From: Intestinimonas sp052065695
GTDB lineage: Bacteria > Bacillota > Clostridia > Oscillospirales > Oscillospiraceae
Assembly (NCBI RefSeq): GCF_052065695.1
Contig: NZ_JBQHTM010000008.1
Coordinates: 1-64,000 of the forward strand
Direction: 5' to 3'
DNA: 64,000 nucleotides
The position numbers and the translations under genes are program-made. The notes under the pieces are model-generated. The model ran no database searches. It saw only the letters and a program-made list of their open reading frames with translations, and was not told the origin of the DNA. This document shows, piece by piece, positions 41,129 through 50,068 of this stretch; the first letter of the stretch is position 1, and each line of letters begins with the position of its first letter.

Positions 41129-41203
41129 TGGACCACTTTGGGTCCATTTTTCTTTATTTTATGGAAATGAGGTGATATAATAGGACTAATATTGGTCCAC
41201 TTT
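41129..41203. promoter_or_regulatory. Divergent promoter region with repeated GGWCCACTTT sites
   Basis: GGACCACTTT (41130-41139) and GGTCCACTTT (41194-41203) are near-identical direct repeats. TGGACC/GGTCCA (41129-41146) forms an inverted repeat, as does GGAC/GTCC (41183-41198). TATAAT at 41176-41181 is a good -10 for the + gene, with only a weak -35. They look like operators for the XRE protein. Confidence 0.6.
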
Positions 41204-41221
41204 AAAAAAAGGAGCATTTTT

Positions 41222-41467
41222 ATGGAGCTTGCAGTATCTCTTTTGTCAAAACTCCTGGAAAATCATCAAATATCCGTGAGTTTTCCCCAACTTGATCTGA
41301 CTGCGCCGGAGATGTTGGAATCCCTCAGTTACCAAGCGCTTTGCCAGATACATAAAATCCTGCTGGATGACACCCTATCTGACCCGGAGTGTTTTCATAA
41401 AATAGAGCACATTGTCCGTATATTTGAGCATTTGGGGGCAGATTGCGGCAATCGTCATGATTTTTGA
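41222..41467 (+). CDS. Small unrecognised protein, divergent from XRE gene
   Basis: I do not recognise this 81-residue protein. It is acidic and helical, begins MELAVSLLSKLLENHQISVSF, and has CHK-like His and Cys residues near its C-terminus (CFHKIEHIVRIFEHLGADCG in parts). No membrane segment or signal peptide is seen. AAAGGAG lies ahead of ATG 41222. It shares a control region with the XRE gene, so a regulator-target pair is likely. It is AT-richer than its neighbours. Confidence 0.6.
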   Translation: MELAVSLLSKLLENHQISVSFPQLDLTAPEMLESLSYQALCQIHKILLDDTLSDPECFHKIEHIVRIFEHLGADCGNRHDF

Positions 41468-41497
41468 TTTGGCGCTTGCCTGCTTCTCGCTTTTCCC

Positions 41498-41526
41498 TGG
41501 ACATTTCTTTGGTCTTTCGATATAAT
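41498..41526 (+). promoter_or_regulatory. thiI promoter
   Basis: TGGACA (41498-41503) and TATAAT (41521-41526) are 17 bp apart. The start codon is at 41571. Confidence 0.75.
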
Positions 41527-41570
41527 GTCTCTCGATATTGGAACAAACAACGGGAAAAGAGGCATAGTTT

Positions 41571-42740
41571 ATGACCGAGATGATCCTGCTCAAGCAGGGG
41601 GAGATGGTCCTGAAGGGGACCAACCGATACACCTTTGAGGACAAGATGAGAGCCAACATCGCCCGGCGGCTGAAGCACCTGGGCAAGTTCAAGGTCTATA
41701 CCCGGCAGTCCACCACCTACGTGGAGCCCCAGAGCGAGGACTGCGACATGGACGCCGCCTACGAGGCCATGAAGCACGTCTTCGGCGTGGTGGGGCTCAG
41801 CCGGGCCAAGGCCTGCGAAAAGACCAAGGAGGCCATGCTGGAGACCGCCAAGAGCTACCTGGGGGATCAGCTCTCCAAGGCCAAGACCTTCAAGGTGGAG
41901 TCCAAGCGGGCCGACAAGACCTTTCCCATGACCTCCATCGCCCTGAGCCAGTGGGTGGGCGGGGAGCTGGACGACCTCTACCCCAACCTGACCGTTGACG
42001 TCCACAACCCTGAGCTCACCGTCCACCTGGAGGTCCGGGACTACGCCGCCTTCGTCCACGCCGACCCGGAGCCCGGTGCCGGCGGTCTCCCCGTGGGTAC
42101 CAGCGGCCGTGCCCTGAGCATGCTCAGCGGCGGCATCGACTCCCCCGTGGCCTCCTGGATGATGGCCAAGCGGGGTGTGGCCCTGGAGATGATCCACTTC
42201 TACTCCTACCCCTACACCTCCCCCGAGGCCAAGCAGAAGGTGCTGGACCTGGCCCAGCTTCTCACCCCCTGGACTGGCCGTCTCACCGTCCACGTGGTGC
42301 CCTTCACCCACATCCAGGAGGAGCTGCGCCGCTCCTGCCCCGAGGACTACTTCACCCTCCTCATGCGCCGGTTCATGATGCGCATTGCCGAGGGGGTGGC
42401 CCACCGCACGGGCTGTCACGCCATCATCACCGGCGAGTCCCTGGGCCAGGTGGCCTCCCAGACCATGGACGCTATGGCCGTCACCGGCGCCGTCACCGAC
42501 CTGCCCGTTTTCCGCCCCCTGGTGGGCATGGACAAGGAGGAAGTGGTGCGCCTCTCCCGGAAGATCGGCACCTTTGAGACCTCCATCCTGCCCTACGAGG
42601 ACTGCTGCACCGTCTTCACCCCCCGCCATCCCCGGACCCGTCCCCGCCTGGAGGACGTGGAGGCCATTGAGGCCCCCCTGGACATCGATGGCCTAGTGAA
42701 GGAGGCCCTGGAGTGCATCGAGCGGGTCCAGCTGGGCTGA
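41571..42740 (+). CDS. thiI: tRNA 4-thiouridine synthase ThiI
   Basis: The 389-residue enzyme adds sulfur to tRNA uridine 8 and helps thiamine thiazole synthesis. An N-terminal ferredoxin-like plus THUMP domain (residues about 1-165) binds tRNA. A PP-loop domain follows, with MLSGGIDSPVASWMMAKRG in parts for ATP. The C-terminal rhodanese domain of the E. coli protein is absent, as in many Firmicutes, so sulfur must come from a partner such as a cysteine desulfurase. cinA starts 24 bp downstream, suggesting co-transcription up to the terminator at 44037. Confidence 0.95.
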   Translation: MTEMILLKQGEMVLKGTNRYTFEDKMRANIARRLKHLGKFKVYTRQSTTYVEPQSEDCDMDAAYEAMKHVFGVVGLSRAKACEKTKEAMLETAKSYLGDQLSKAKTFKVESKRADKTFPMTSIALSQWVGGELDDLYPNLTVDVHNPELTVHLEVRDYAAFVHADPEPGAGGLPVGTSGRALSMLSGGIDSPVASWMMAKRGVALEMIHFYSYPYTSPEAKQKVLDLAQLLTPWTGRLTVHVVPFTHIQEELRRSCPEDYFTLLMRRFMMRIAEGVAHRTGCHAIITGESLGQVASQTMDAMAVTGAVTDLPVFRPLVGMDKEEVVRLSRKIGTFETSILPYEDCCTVFTPRHPRTRPRLEDVEAIEAPLDIDGLVKEALECIERVQLG

Positions 42741-42764
42741 AAAACAGGAAAGAGGCTTTATATT

Positions 42765-44024
42765 ATGTCCTACACTGCCGAGCTCATCGCCGTTGGAACG
42801 GAATTATTGCTGGGCAACATCGCCAACACCGACGCCCAGATGATCTCCCAGGGCCTGTCCGCCATGGGCATCAACGTCTACTACCACACCGTGGTGGGGG
42901 ATAACCCCGACCGGCTTCGCGCCGCCGTGGACATCGCCAAGGGCCGGGCCGACATCATCATCACCACCGGCGGCCTGGGGCCCACCTGCGACGACCTCAC
43001 CAAACAGACCCTGGCCGCCGCCTTCGGACTGCCCCTGGTCTTTCACCAGCCCTCCGCCGACCGCATCGCCGACTACTTCCGCCGGCTCCACCCCGACCGG
43101 CCCATGACGGAGAACAACCTCCAGCAGGCCATGCTCCCCCAGGGCTGCACCGTCTTTGACAACGACTGGGGCACCGCCCCCGGCTGCGCCTTTGAAGCCG
43201 GCGGCGTCCGGGTGCTCATGCTCCCCGGTCCTCCCCGGGAGTGCCGGGCCATGTTCGAGCACCGGGCTCTCCCCTACCTCCAGTCTCTCTCCGACGGGGT
43301 CATCCTCTCCCGCACCCTGAAGCTCTTCGGCATCGGCGAGTCGGCCATGGAGGCCCGGCTCCGGGAGCGCATGAACGCCATGACCAACCCCACCCTGGCC
43401 CCCTATGCCAAGGAGGGGGAGTGCGAGCTGCGCATCACCGCCCACGCCCCCAACAAGGAGGCCGCTCACGCCCTCATCGCCCCGGTGGAGGCCGACATCC
43501 GGGCCCTCTTCGGCCCCCTGGTCTACGGCGCCGACGTGAAGAACCTGGAGTCCGCCGTCCTCCAGCTCCTGAAGGACAAGGGCCTCACCTTCGGCACCGC
43601 CGAGAGCTGCACCGGCGGCCTCATCGCCAAGCGCATCACCGACCTGCCCGGCGCCTCCTCCGTCCTCATGGGCGGCGTGGTGAGCTACACCGACGCCGTC
43701 AAGCACAATGTGCTGGGGGTGCCCCAGGACCTGCTGGACCGGTACGGCGCCGTCTCCGCCCAGGTGGCCCAGGCCATGGCCCAGGGGGCCCGGCGGGTGC
43801 TGGGCTGCGACCTGGCCGTCTCCACCACCGGAGTGGCCGGCCCCGACCGCGACGACCGGGGCAACCCGGTGGGGCTGGTCTATGTGGCCCTGGCGGGGTC
43901 CGACTTCTGCTACGTGAAGGAGCTCCGCCTGGGGGCCTCCGGCCGGGCGGGCATCCGCAATCGCTCCGCCCACCACGCCTTCGACCTGGTCCGCCGCTAC
44001 CTCACCGGTCTCCCCCTGGAATAA
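42765..44024 (+). CDS. cinA: CinA-family protein (competence/damage-inducible, NMN amidase domain)
   Basis: The 419-residue product has an N-terminal MoCF-like domain, AELIAVGTELLLGNIANTDAQ in parts, with ITTGGLGPTCDDLT, and a C-terminal nicotinamide-nucleotide amidase domain with AESCTGGLIAKRITDLPGASSV in parts. It recycles NMN to NaMN or cleans pyridine nucleotides. The two-domain form is standard for Firmicutes. It shares the thiI transcript and ends at a strong terminator. Confidence 0.95.
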   Translation: MSYTAELIAVGTELLLGNIANTDAQMISQGLSAMGINVYYHTVVGDNPDRLRAAVDIAKGRADIIITTGGLGPTCDDLTKQTLAAAFGLPLVFHQPSADRIADYFRRLHPDRPMTENNLQQAMLPQGCTVFDNDWGTAPGCAFEAGGVRVLMLPGPPRECRAMFEHRALPYLQSLSDGVILSRTLKLFGIGESAMEARLRERMNAMTNPTLAPYAKEGECELRITAHAPNKEAAHALIAPVEADIRALFGPLVYGADVKNLESAVLQLLKDKGLTFGTAESCTGGLIAKRITDLPGASSVLMGGVVSYTDAVKHNVLGVPQDLLDRYGAVSAQVAQAMAQGARRVLGCDLAVSTTGVAGPDRDDRGNPVGLVYVALAGSDFCYVKELRLGASGRAGIRNRSAHHAFDLVRRYLTGLPLE

Positions 44025-44036
44025 CAGAAAAGACAG

Positions 44037-44070
44037 AAGGTCCCGAAACAGCACGCTGTTTCGGGACCTT
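44037..44070. terminator. Two-way terminator of cinA and acyl-CoA synthetase
   Basis: AAGGTCCCGAAACAG (44037-44051) pairs perfectly with CTGTTTCGGGACCTT (44056-44070), followed by T residues. The synthetase gene ends at 44093 on the other strand. Confidence 0.92.
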
Positions 44071-44092
44071 TTTGTGATTGATTCGGCCGGCC

Positions 44093-45727
44093 TCAGCTGG
44101 TGCTCTGGGCCTCCACCAGGCGGGTGGAGCAGTACTGCTCCCGCAGCTTGGGCTTTTCGATCTTGCCGGTGGCGTTGCGGGGGACGGGGGCGAAGATGAT
44201 CTTCCGGGGGCGCTTATACCGGGGCAGCTCGTTGCAGAAGCGGTTGATCTCCTCCTCGGTGCAGGTCTCCCCCTCCTTGACCTGGATGATGGCGGCGGCG
44301 ATCTCACCCAGCCGCCGGTCGGGCAGGCCGATGACGGCCACGTCGTGGACCTTGGGGTGGGCGGAGAGGAAGTCCTCGATCTGCACCGGGTAGAGATTCT
44401 CGCCGCCGGAGATGATGACGTCCTTTTTCCGGTCCACCAGATAGTAGAAGCCCTCCTCGTCCTGGCGGGCCATGTCGCCGGTGTGGAGCCAGCCGTCGTG
44501 GAGGACCTCGGCGGTGGCCTTGGGGTCGTGGTAGTAGCACACCATGACGCCGGGCCCCTTCACGCACAGTTCACCCACCTGACCCTGCTCCACCTGGTTG
44601 CCGTTCTCGTCCACAATCTTGGCCTGCCAGCCGTAACCGGGGACGCCGATGGCCCCCACCTTTTCGATGTTGTCCAATCCCAGGTGGACACAGCCCGGGC
44701 CGGTGGACTCGGAGAGGCCGTAGTTGGTGTCGTACTTGTGGTTGGGGAAGTAGCGCATCCAGTGCTTGATGAGGCTGGGGGGCACCGGCTGGGCGCCGAT
44801 GTGCATGAGCCGCCACTGGCTGAGCCGGTAATTGGGCAGCTGGAGGACTCCCCGGTCCAGGGCGGCCAGGATGTCCTGGCACCAGGGCACCAGCAGCCAC
44901 ACGATGGTGCACCCCTCCTGGGAGATGGCGTGGAAGATGGCCTCCGGGGAGTTGCCCTTCAGGAGGACGGCCTTGCCGCCGGTGAAGAGGGAGCCGAACC
45001 AGTGCATCTTGGCACCGGTGTGGTAGAGGGGCGGGATGCACAAAAAGACGTCCTCATGGGTGGTCTTGTGGTGGATGGCCTCCATGCGGGCGGCCTGGAG
45101 GAGGGCGCTGTGCCGCAGGAGGATGGCCTTGGGGAAGCCGGTGGTGCCGGAGGAGTAGTAGATGGCGCCCTCGTCCTCGTCGTCGATGAGGACCTTGGGG
45201 GCCACGCTGGAGCAGTTGGCCGCCGCCCGGTGGTAGTCCTCGGCGAAGGAGGGGCAGCTGTCCCCCACGAAGAAGAGGAGCCGCTCCCGGCCCAGGTCGT
45301 CGGCGATGTCCTCCACCCGGCCGATGAACTCGGGGCCGAAGAAGAGCACGTCGGCGTCAGCCAGCTTGACGCAGTAGTCGATCTCCTCCGCCGTGTAGCG
45401 GAAGTTCAGGGGGACGGCCACCGCCCCCGTCTTTAAAATACCGAAATAGATGGGCAGCCATTCCAGGCAGTTCATCAGGAGGATGGCCACTTTCTGGCCC
45501 TTCCGGATGCCCCGGCCTAGGAGCAGATTGGCCACCCGGTTGGCCTTTTCGTCAAAGACCGACCAGGTGATCTCCCGGCGGTAGGGGGCGGAGGAGGTGG
45601 GCTGGATGAGGGCGTACTCCTTCCAGGTCACCCGCTGCTTCTCGTGGACCTCGGGGTTGATCTCCACCAGGGCGATCTCATCACCATAGAGCTTGCTGTT
45701 GCGCTCCAGCAGATCGGTAATGGGCAT
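44093..45727 (-). CDS. AMP-dependent acyl-CoA synthetase/ligase
   Basis: The 544-residue enzyme joins a carboxylic acid to CoA with ATP through an acyl-AMP. Seen are the phosphate loop YYSSGTTGFPKAI, NYGLSESTG, the GWLHTGDMARQDEEGFYYLVDRKKDVIISGGENLYP segment in parts, and the catalytic lysine near NATGKIEKPKLRE. It resembles fatty or aryl acid ligases. It is divergent from the iorAB-paaK operon, so it may act on aryl acids from the same amino-acid pathway. ATG at 45727 has AAAGGA upstream. Confidence 0.88.
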   Translation of the reverse strand: MPITDLLERNSKLYGDEIALVEINPEVHEKQRVTWKEYALIQPTSSAPYRREITWSVFDEKANRVANLLLGRGIRKGQKVAILLMNCLEWLPIYFGILKTGAVAVPLNFRYTAEEIDYCVKLADADVLFFGPEFIGRVEDIADDLGRERLLFFVGDSCPSFAEDYHRAAANCSSVAPKVLIDDEDEGAIYYSSGTTGFPKAILLRHSALLQAARMEAIHHKTTHEDVFLCIPPLYHTGAKMHWFGSLFTGGKAVLLKGNSPEAIFHAISQEGCTIVWLLVPWCQDILAALDRGVLQLPNYRLSQWRLMHIGAQPVPPSLIKHWMRYFPNHKYDTNYGLSESTGPGCVHLGLDNIEKVGAIGVPGYGWQAKIVDENGNQVEQGQVGELCVKGPGVMVCYYHDPKATAEVLHDGWLHTGDMARQDEEGFYYLVDRKKDVIISGGENLYPVQIEDFLSAHPKVHDVAVIGLPDRRLGEIAAAIIQVKEGETCTEEEINRFCNELPRYKRPRKIIFAPVPRNATGKIEKPKLREQYCSTRLVEAQSTS

Positions 45728-45746
45728 ACCGGCTCGTTCCTTTCCG

Positions 45747-45764
45747 CGGCGGGTGGACCCGCCG
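45747..45764. repeat. Tight GC hairpin in the leader of the acyl-CoA synthetase gene
   Basis: CGGCGGGT (45747-45754) and ACCCGCCG (45757-45764) form a strong stem with a 2-4-nt loop. On the plus strand it is followed by TTATTTTTT, so it can stop plus-strand transcripts. On the minus strand it lies just ahead of the ribosome site of the acyl-CoA synthetase gene. Confidence 0.55.
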
Positions 45765-45858
45765 GTTATTTTTTCCTTTAAACCGCTAAAGTATCATAGC
45801 CGATTTCCCACGCTCTGTCAAGTCAACCAAATAAATTTTAAAAATGGCGAATTTTTTG

Positions 45859-45888
45859 TTTACTGTCACGCTTTAATGTGTTAACATT
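45859..45888 (+). promoter_or_regulatory. Promoter and palindrome of the regulator-iorAB operon
   Basis: TTTACT (45859-45864) and TAACAT (45882-45887) are 17 bp apart. The -10 sits inside AATGTgttaACATT (45875-45888), a palindrome that could be an operator for the TrpR-like protein encoded next. Confidence 0.55.
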
Positions 45889-45950
45889 GAAGCAGTATAC
45901 CCAGCCGGCGGGAGCCGGTCCATTTTTTGATCGTCCGGAAGGAGCATATT

Positions 45951-46304
45951 ATGGCAAAGACAGAGCGCAAGGAGCGCAGTCTGGCGCTGTACGAGACCAT
46001 TGCGAAGCTGAAAGATGCGGAGGAGTGCTGCCGCTTTTTTGAGGACCTGTGTACACCGGTGGAGCTGCGGTCCATGGAGCAGCGCTTCGATGTGGCGGTC
46101 TATCTCCAGCAGGGGCTGGTGTACCTGGACATCCTGGAGCGGACGGGGGCCAGCAGCGCCACCATCAGCCGGGTGCGGCGGGCCATGCTGGACAACGGAG
46201 CGGGAGGCGTCATGCGTGACGTGATCCTACGGAGCGGTCTGGACAAGCGGGAGATCCCGCCGGTCTCCCAAGAAACGCAGGAAAGCAAGGTGGAAGTGGA
46301 ATGA
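45951..46304 (+). CDS. TrpR/YerC-family regulator
   Basis: The 117-residue protein has the TrpR-like fold of the YerC/YecD family: ECCRFFEDLCTPVELRSMEQRF then YLDILERTGASSATISRVRRAM with the helix-turn-helix. It has an acidic tail. The ATG overlaps nothing upstream, but its TGA overlaps the iorA start as ATGA (46301-46304), so the two are translationally coupled. TrpR binds tryptophan, which fits a role in sensing aromatic amino acids for the downstream indolepyruvate and phenylacetate genes. The start has GGAAGGAG at 45937-45944. Confidence 0.85.
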   Translation: MAKTERKERSLALYETIAKLKDAEECCRFFEDLCTPVELRSMEQRFDVAVYLQQGLVYLDILERTGASSATISRVRRAMLDNGAGGVMRDVILRSGLDKREIPPVSQETQESKVEVE

Positions 46305-48043
46305 AGCAACTGATGTTGGGCAACGCCGCCGTTGCCCGGGGGCTCTATGAGGCTGGTTGTTCCCTGATTTCCAGCTATCCAGGCACCCCCAGTACCGAGA
46401 TCACCGAGGAGGCCGTCCAGTACGACGAGATCTACTGTGAGTGGGCTCCCAACGAGAAGGTAGCCATGGAGGCCGCCTTCGGCGCCTCCCTGGCGGGCAA
46501 GCGTTCCTTCTGCGGCATGAAGCACGTGGGCCTCAACGTGGCCGCCGACCCCCTCTACACCATGTCCTACACCGGCGTCAACGCCGGTGTCGTCATCGGC
46601 GTGGCCGACGACGCCGGGATGCACTCCTCCCAGAACGAGCAGGACTCCCGGCACCACGCCATCGCCGCCAAGCTCCCCATGCTGGAGCCCTCCGACTCCG
46701 CCGAGGCCCTCCAGTTTACCAAGCTGGCCTACGAGCTCTCCGAGGAGTTTGACACCCCGGTGCTGCTGAAGATGTGCACCCGGGTCTCCCACTCCCAGGC
46801 CCTGGTGGAGACCGGCGACCGGGTGGAGCCCCCCGCCAAGCCCTATGTGAAGAACATCGCCAAGTACGTCATGATGCCGGGCAACGCCAAGCAGCGCCAC
46901 CCCGTGGTGGAGGAGCGCACCCGGAAGCTCATCGCCTGGGCGGAAACCGCCCCGGTGAACCGGGTGGAAATGGGAGGCACCGCCCTGGGCATCATCACCG
47001 CCTCCACCTCCTATCAGTACGTCAAGGAGGTCTTTGGGGACTCCGTCTCCGTCCTCAAGCTGGGTATGACCAACCCCCTGCCGGTGGAGCTCATCAAAAA
47101 CTTCGCCGCCAAGGTGGACCGTCTGGCCGTGGTGGAGGAGCTGGACCCCATCATTGAGGACCACTGTCGCAAGCTGGGTCTGGAGGTCCTGGGCAAGGAC
47201 GTCCTCCCCATGATCGACGAGTTCTCCCAGAACCTGGTGGCCGCCGCCCTGGGCGGAGAGGTACATACGGGCAAGGCCCTCGTCGAGGCCGTCCCCGGCC
47301 GTCCCCCCGTCATGTGCGCTGGCTGTCCCCACCGGGGCCTCTTCTACACCCTCAACAAAAATAAGTGCACCGTCCTGGGCGACATCGGCTGCTATACCCT
47401 GGGCGCCGTGGCCCCTCTGGCGGCCATGGAGATGACGCTGTGCATGGGTGCCTCCGTGTCGGCCATCCACGGCTTCAACAAGGCACTGGGCGGCGAGAGC
47501 GAGGGCAAGACGGTGGCCGTCATCGGCGACTCCACCTTCATGCACTCGGGCATGACCGGTCTTGCCAACATCGCCTACAACCAGTCCAACTCCACCGTCA
47601 TCATCCTGGACAACTCCATCACCGGTATGACCGGCCACCAGCAGAACCCCACCACCGGCTACAACATCAAGGGCGACCCGGCGGGCAAGATTGACCTGGA
47701 GTCCCTGTGCCGGTCCATGGGCTTCACCCGGGTCCGGGTGGTGGACCCCTACGACCTGAAGGCCTGCGACCAGGCCGTGAAGGAGGAACTCTCCGCGGCG
47801 GAGCCCTCGGTCATCATCTCCCGCCGGCCCTGCGCCCTCCTCAAGTACGTCAAGCACAAGCCCCCCCTGGCGGTGAACAAGGACAAGTGCATCGGCTGCA
47901 AGTCCTGCATGAAGATCGGCTGTCCCGCCATCTCCATCAAGGAGGGCAAGGCCTGGGTGGACAACACCCTGTGCGTGGGCTGCGGCGTGTGCGAGCAGCT
48001 GTGCCCCGTGGGTGCCTTCGAGAGCACCGGGAAGGAGGGTTGA
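46301..48043 (+). CDS. iorA: Indolepyruvate:ferredoxin oxidoreductase, alpha subunit
   Basis: The 580-residue subunit oxidizes aryl-pyruvates, made by transamination of tryptophan, tyrosine and phenylalanine, to aryl-acetyl-CoA, reducing ferredoxin. Features are LISSYPGTPSTEI near the start, a thiamine-diphosphate region with LGDIGCYTLGAVAPLA and VIGDSTFMHSGMTGL, and two C-terminal iron-sulfur sites CIGCKSCMKIGCPAIS and CVGCGVCEQLCPVGAF. It overlaps the upstream regulator by 4 bp, and iorB follows after 3 bp. Confidence 0.96.
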   Translation: MKQLMLGNAAVARGLYEAGCSLISSYPGTPSTEITEEAVQYDEIYCEWAPNEKVAMEAAFGASLAGKRSFCGMKHVGLNVAADPLYTMSYTGVNAGVVIGVADDAGMHSSQNEQDSRHHAIAAKLPMLEPSDSAEALQFTKLAYELSEEFDTPVLLKMCTRVSHSQALVETGDRVEPPAKPYVKNIAKYVMMPGNAKQRHPVVEERTRKLIAWAETAPVNRVEMGGTALGIITASTSYQYVKEVFGDSVSVLKLGMTNPLPVELIKNFAAKVDRLAVVEELDPIIEDHCRKLGLEVLGKDVLPMIDEFSQNLVAAALGGEVHTGKALVEAVPGRPPVMCAGCPHRGLFYTLNKNKCTVLGDIGCYTLGAVAPLAAMEMTLCMGASVSAIHGFNKALGGESEGKTVAVIGDSTFMHSGMTGLANIAYNQSNSTVIILDNSITGMTGHQQNPTTGYNIKGDPAGKIDLESLCRSMGFTRVRVVDPYDLKACDQAVKEELSAAEPSVIISRRPCALLKYVKHKPPLAVNKDKCIGCKSCMKIGCPAISIKEGKAWVDNTLCVGCGVCEQLCPVGAFESTGKEG

Positions 48044-48046
48044 GCC

Positions 48047-48619
48047 ATGGAAACCAAGAATATTATGATCGTGGGCGTGGGCGGCCAGGGCTCCCTGCTG
48101 GCCAGCAAGCTGCTGGGCCACCTCCTCATGGAGCAGGGCTATGACGTGAAGGTCTCCGAGGTCCACGGCATGAGCCAGCGGGGCGGCAGTGTGGTGACCT
48201 ACGTCCGCTACGGCGACAAGGTCTACTCCCCCGTCATCGACAAGGGCGAGGCCCACTGCATCGTCTCCTTCGAGCTGCTGGAGGCGGCCCGGTGGCTGGA
48301 GTACCTGCGGCCCGACGGCCAGATCGTCACCTCCACCCAGCAGATCGACCCCATGCCGGTCATCACCGGCGCGGCGGAGTACCCCACGGACCTGGTGGCC
48401 AAGATGCAGGCCGCCGGGGCCAAGGTGGACGCCCTGGACTGCCTGGCTCTGGCCGAGGAGGCCGGCAGCAGCAAGGCGGTGAACCTGGTCCTCATGGGCC
48501 GGCTGTCCCACTACTTCGACTTCCCTGAGGAGGCCTGGCAGGAGGCCATCAACGCCTGCGTGCCGGCAAAATTCCTGGAGCTGAACAGGAAGGCCTTCGC
48601 CCTGGGCCAGAAGGCGTAA
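48047..48619 (+). CDS. iorB: Indolepyruvate:ferredoxin oxidoreductase, beta subunit
   Basis: The 190-residue partner of IorA binds CoA and part of the pyruvate site. It has GVGGQGSLLASKLLGHLL near the start, KVSEVHGMSQRGGSVVTYVRYG in parts, and a C-terminal domain with A-L-G-Q ending. It lies 3 bp after iorA and precedes paaK by 133 bp. Confidence 0.95.
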   Translation: METKNIMIVGVGGQGSLLASKLLGHLLMEQGYDVKVSEVHGMSQRGGSVVTYVRYGDKVYSPVIDKGEAHCIVSFELLEAARWLEYLRPDGQIVTSTQQIDPMPVITGAAEYPTDLVAKMQAAGAKVDALDCLALAEEAGSSKAVNLVLMGRLSHYFDFPEEAWQEAINACVPAKFLELNRKAFALGQKA

Positions 48620-48752
48620 CCTCCGCTCCGCTTTCTTGAAAGAAAGCTTGGCAAAGAACTTTATTTGATATGTCGATACCGGGTCCCCCTTGCTCCGCCT
48701 TTTCGCGGGAGGGGGGCAGGGATATTTCAGAAACCAGAGAGGGATGATACCC

Positions 48753-50054
48753 ATGGAACGCTATTATCAGCCTGAGATCGAGTGCGCCTCCCGGGAACAG
48801 ATCCTGGCCTGGCAGAACGAGCGACTGGTCAAGCAGGTCCAGCACGTGTGGGACAGTGTCCCCTACTACCGCAAGAAGATGGAGGCCAAGGGCCTCACCC
48901 CCGCCGACATCAAGGGCGTGGACGACCTTCACAAGCTGCCCTTCCTCTCCAAGGCCGACCTGCGGGAGGCCTACCCCTACGGCCTGGTGGGCATGCCCCT
49001 GAAGGACTGCGTGCGCATCCAGTCCACCTCGGGCACCACCGGCAAGCGGGTGGTGGCCTTCTACACCCAGCACGACATCGACCTGTGGGAGGACTGCTGC
49101 GCCCGGGCCATCGTGGCCGCCGGCGGCACCAACGAGGACGTGTGTCAGGTGTCCTACGGCTACGGCCTCTTCACCGGCGGCCCCGGCCTCAACGGCGGCA
49201 GCCACAAAGTGGGCTGCCTCACCATCCCCACCTCCTCCGGCAACACCGAGCGGCAGATCATGTTCATCCGTGACCTGAACGCCACCATCCTCTGCTGCAC
49301 CCCCTCCTACGCCGCCTACATCGGCGAGACCATGAAGGACATGGGCCTCACCCCCGACCAGATCCCCCTGAAGGCGGGCATCTTCGGCGCCGAGGCCTGG
49401 AGCGAGGAGATGCGCCAGGACATCCAGAACACCCTGGGCATCAAGGCCTACGACATCTACGGTCTCACCGAGCTCTCCGGCCCGGGCGTCTCCTTCGAGT
49501 GCTCCGCTCAGAGCGGCATGCACATCAACGAGGACCACTTTATCGCCGAGATCATCGACCCCGACACCGGCGAGGTGCTGCCCGAGGGCACCCAGGGCGA
49601 GTTGGTCTTTACCTCCATTACCAAGGAGGCCTTCCCCCTGCTGCGCTACCGCACCCGGGACATCTGCACCCTCACCCGTGAGAAGTGCCCCTGCGGCCGC
49701 ACCCATGTGAAGATGGTCAAGCCCAAGGGCCGCACCGACGACATGCTCATCATCCGTGGCGTCAACGTCTTCCCGTCCCAGATCGAGACGGTGCTCCTCA
49801 ACCACGGCTATCCCGCCAACTACCAGATCATCGTGGACCGGGTCAAGTCCACCGACACCCTGGACGTCCACGTGGAGATGACCCCCGAGATGTTCACCGA
49901 CAACCTGGGCGAGGTCTCCCGCCGGCAGGCCGAGCTGGTGGAGGGCCTGCGCTCCATGCTGGGTCTGGCAGCCAAGGTTACCCTGGTGGCCCCCAAGTCC
50001 ATCGTCCGCAGCGAAGGCAAGGCCGTCCGGGTCATTGACCGCCGCAAGATCTGA
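48753..50054 (+). CDS. paaK: Phenylacetate-CoA ligase family (aryl acid:CoA)
   Basis: The 433-residue product activates aryl acids such as phenylacetate or indoleacetate to CoA esters with ATP, or runs the reverse direction to make ATP. Features are QSTSGTTGKRVVAFYT (phosphate loop), YGLTELSGPGVSFEC, RYRTRDICTL and MLIIRGVNVFPSQIE. With iorAB it can make arylacetates plus ATP from aryl-pyruvates. ATG at 48753 follows GAGAGGG. An ACT-domain gene starts 14 bp downstream. Confidence 0.9.
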   Translation: MERYYQPEIECASREQILAWQNERLVKQVQHVWDSVPYYRKKMEAKGLTPADIKGVDDLHKLPFLSKADLREAYPYGLVGMPLKDCVRIQSTSGTTGKRVVAFYTQHDIDLWEDCCARAIVAAGGTNEDVCQVSYGYGLFTGGPGLNGGSHKVGCLTIPTSSGNTERQIMFIRDLNATILCCTPSYAAYIGETMKDMGLTPDQIPLKAGIFGAEAWSEEMRQDIQNTLGIKAYDIYGLTELSGPGVSFECSAQSGMHINEDHFIAEIIDPDTGEVLPEGTQGELVFTSITKEAFPLLRYRTRDICTLTREKCPCGRTHVKMVKPKGRTDDMLIIRGVNVFPSQIETVLLNHGYPANYQIIVDRVKSTDTLDVHVEMTPEMFTDNLGEVSRRQAELVEGLRSMLGLAAKVTLVAPKSIVRSEGKAVRVIDRRKI

Positions 50055-50068
50055 GGGGAGGAACGACC

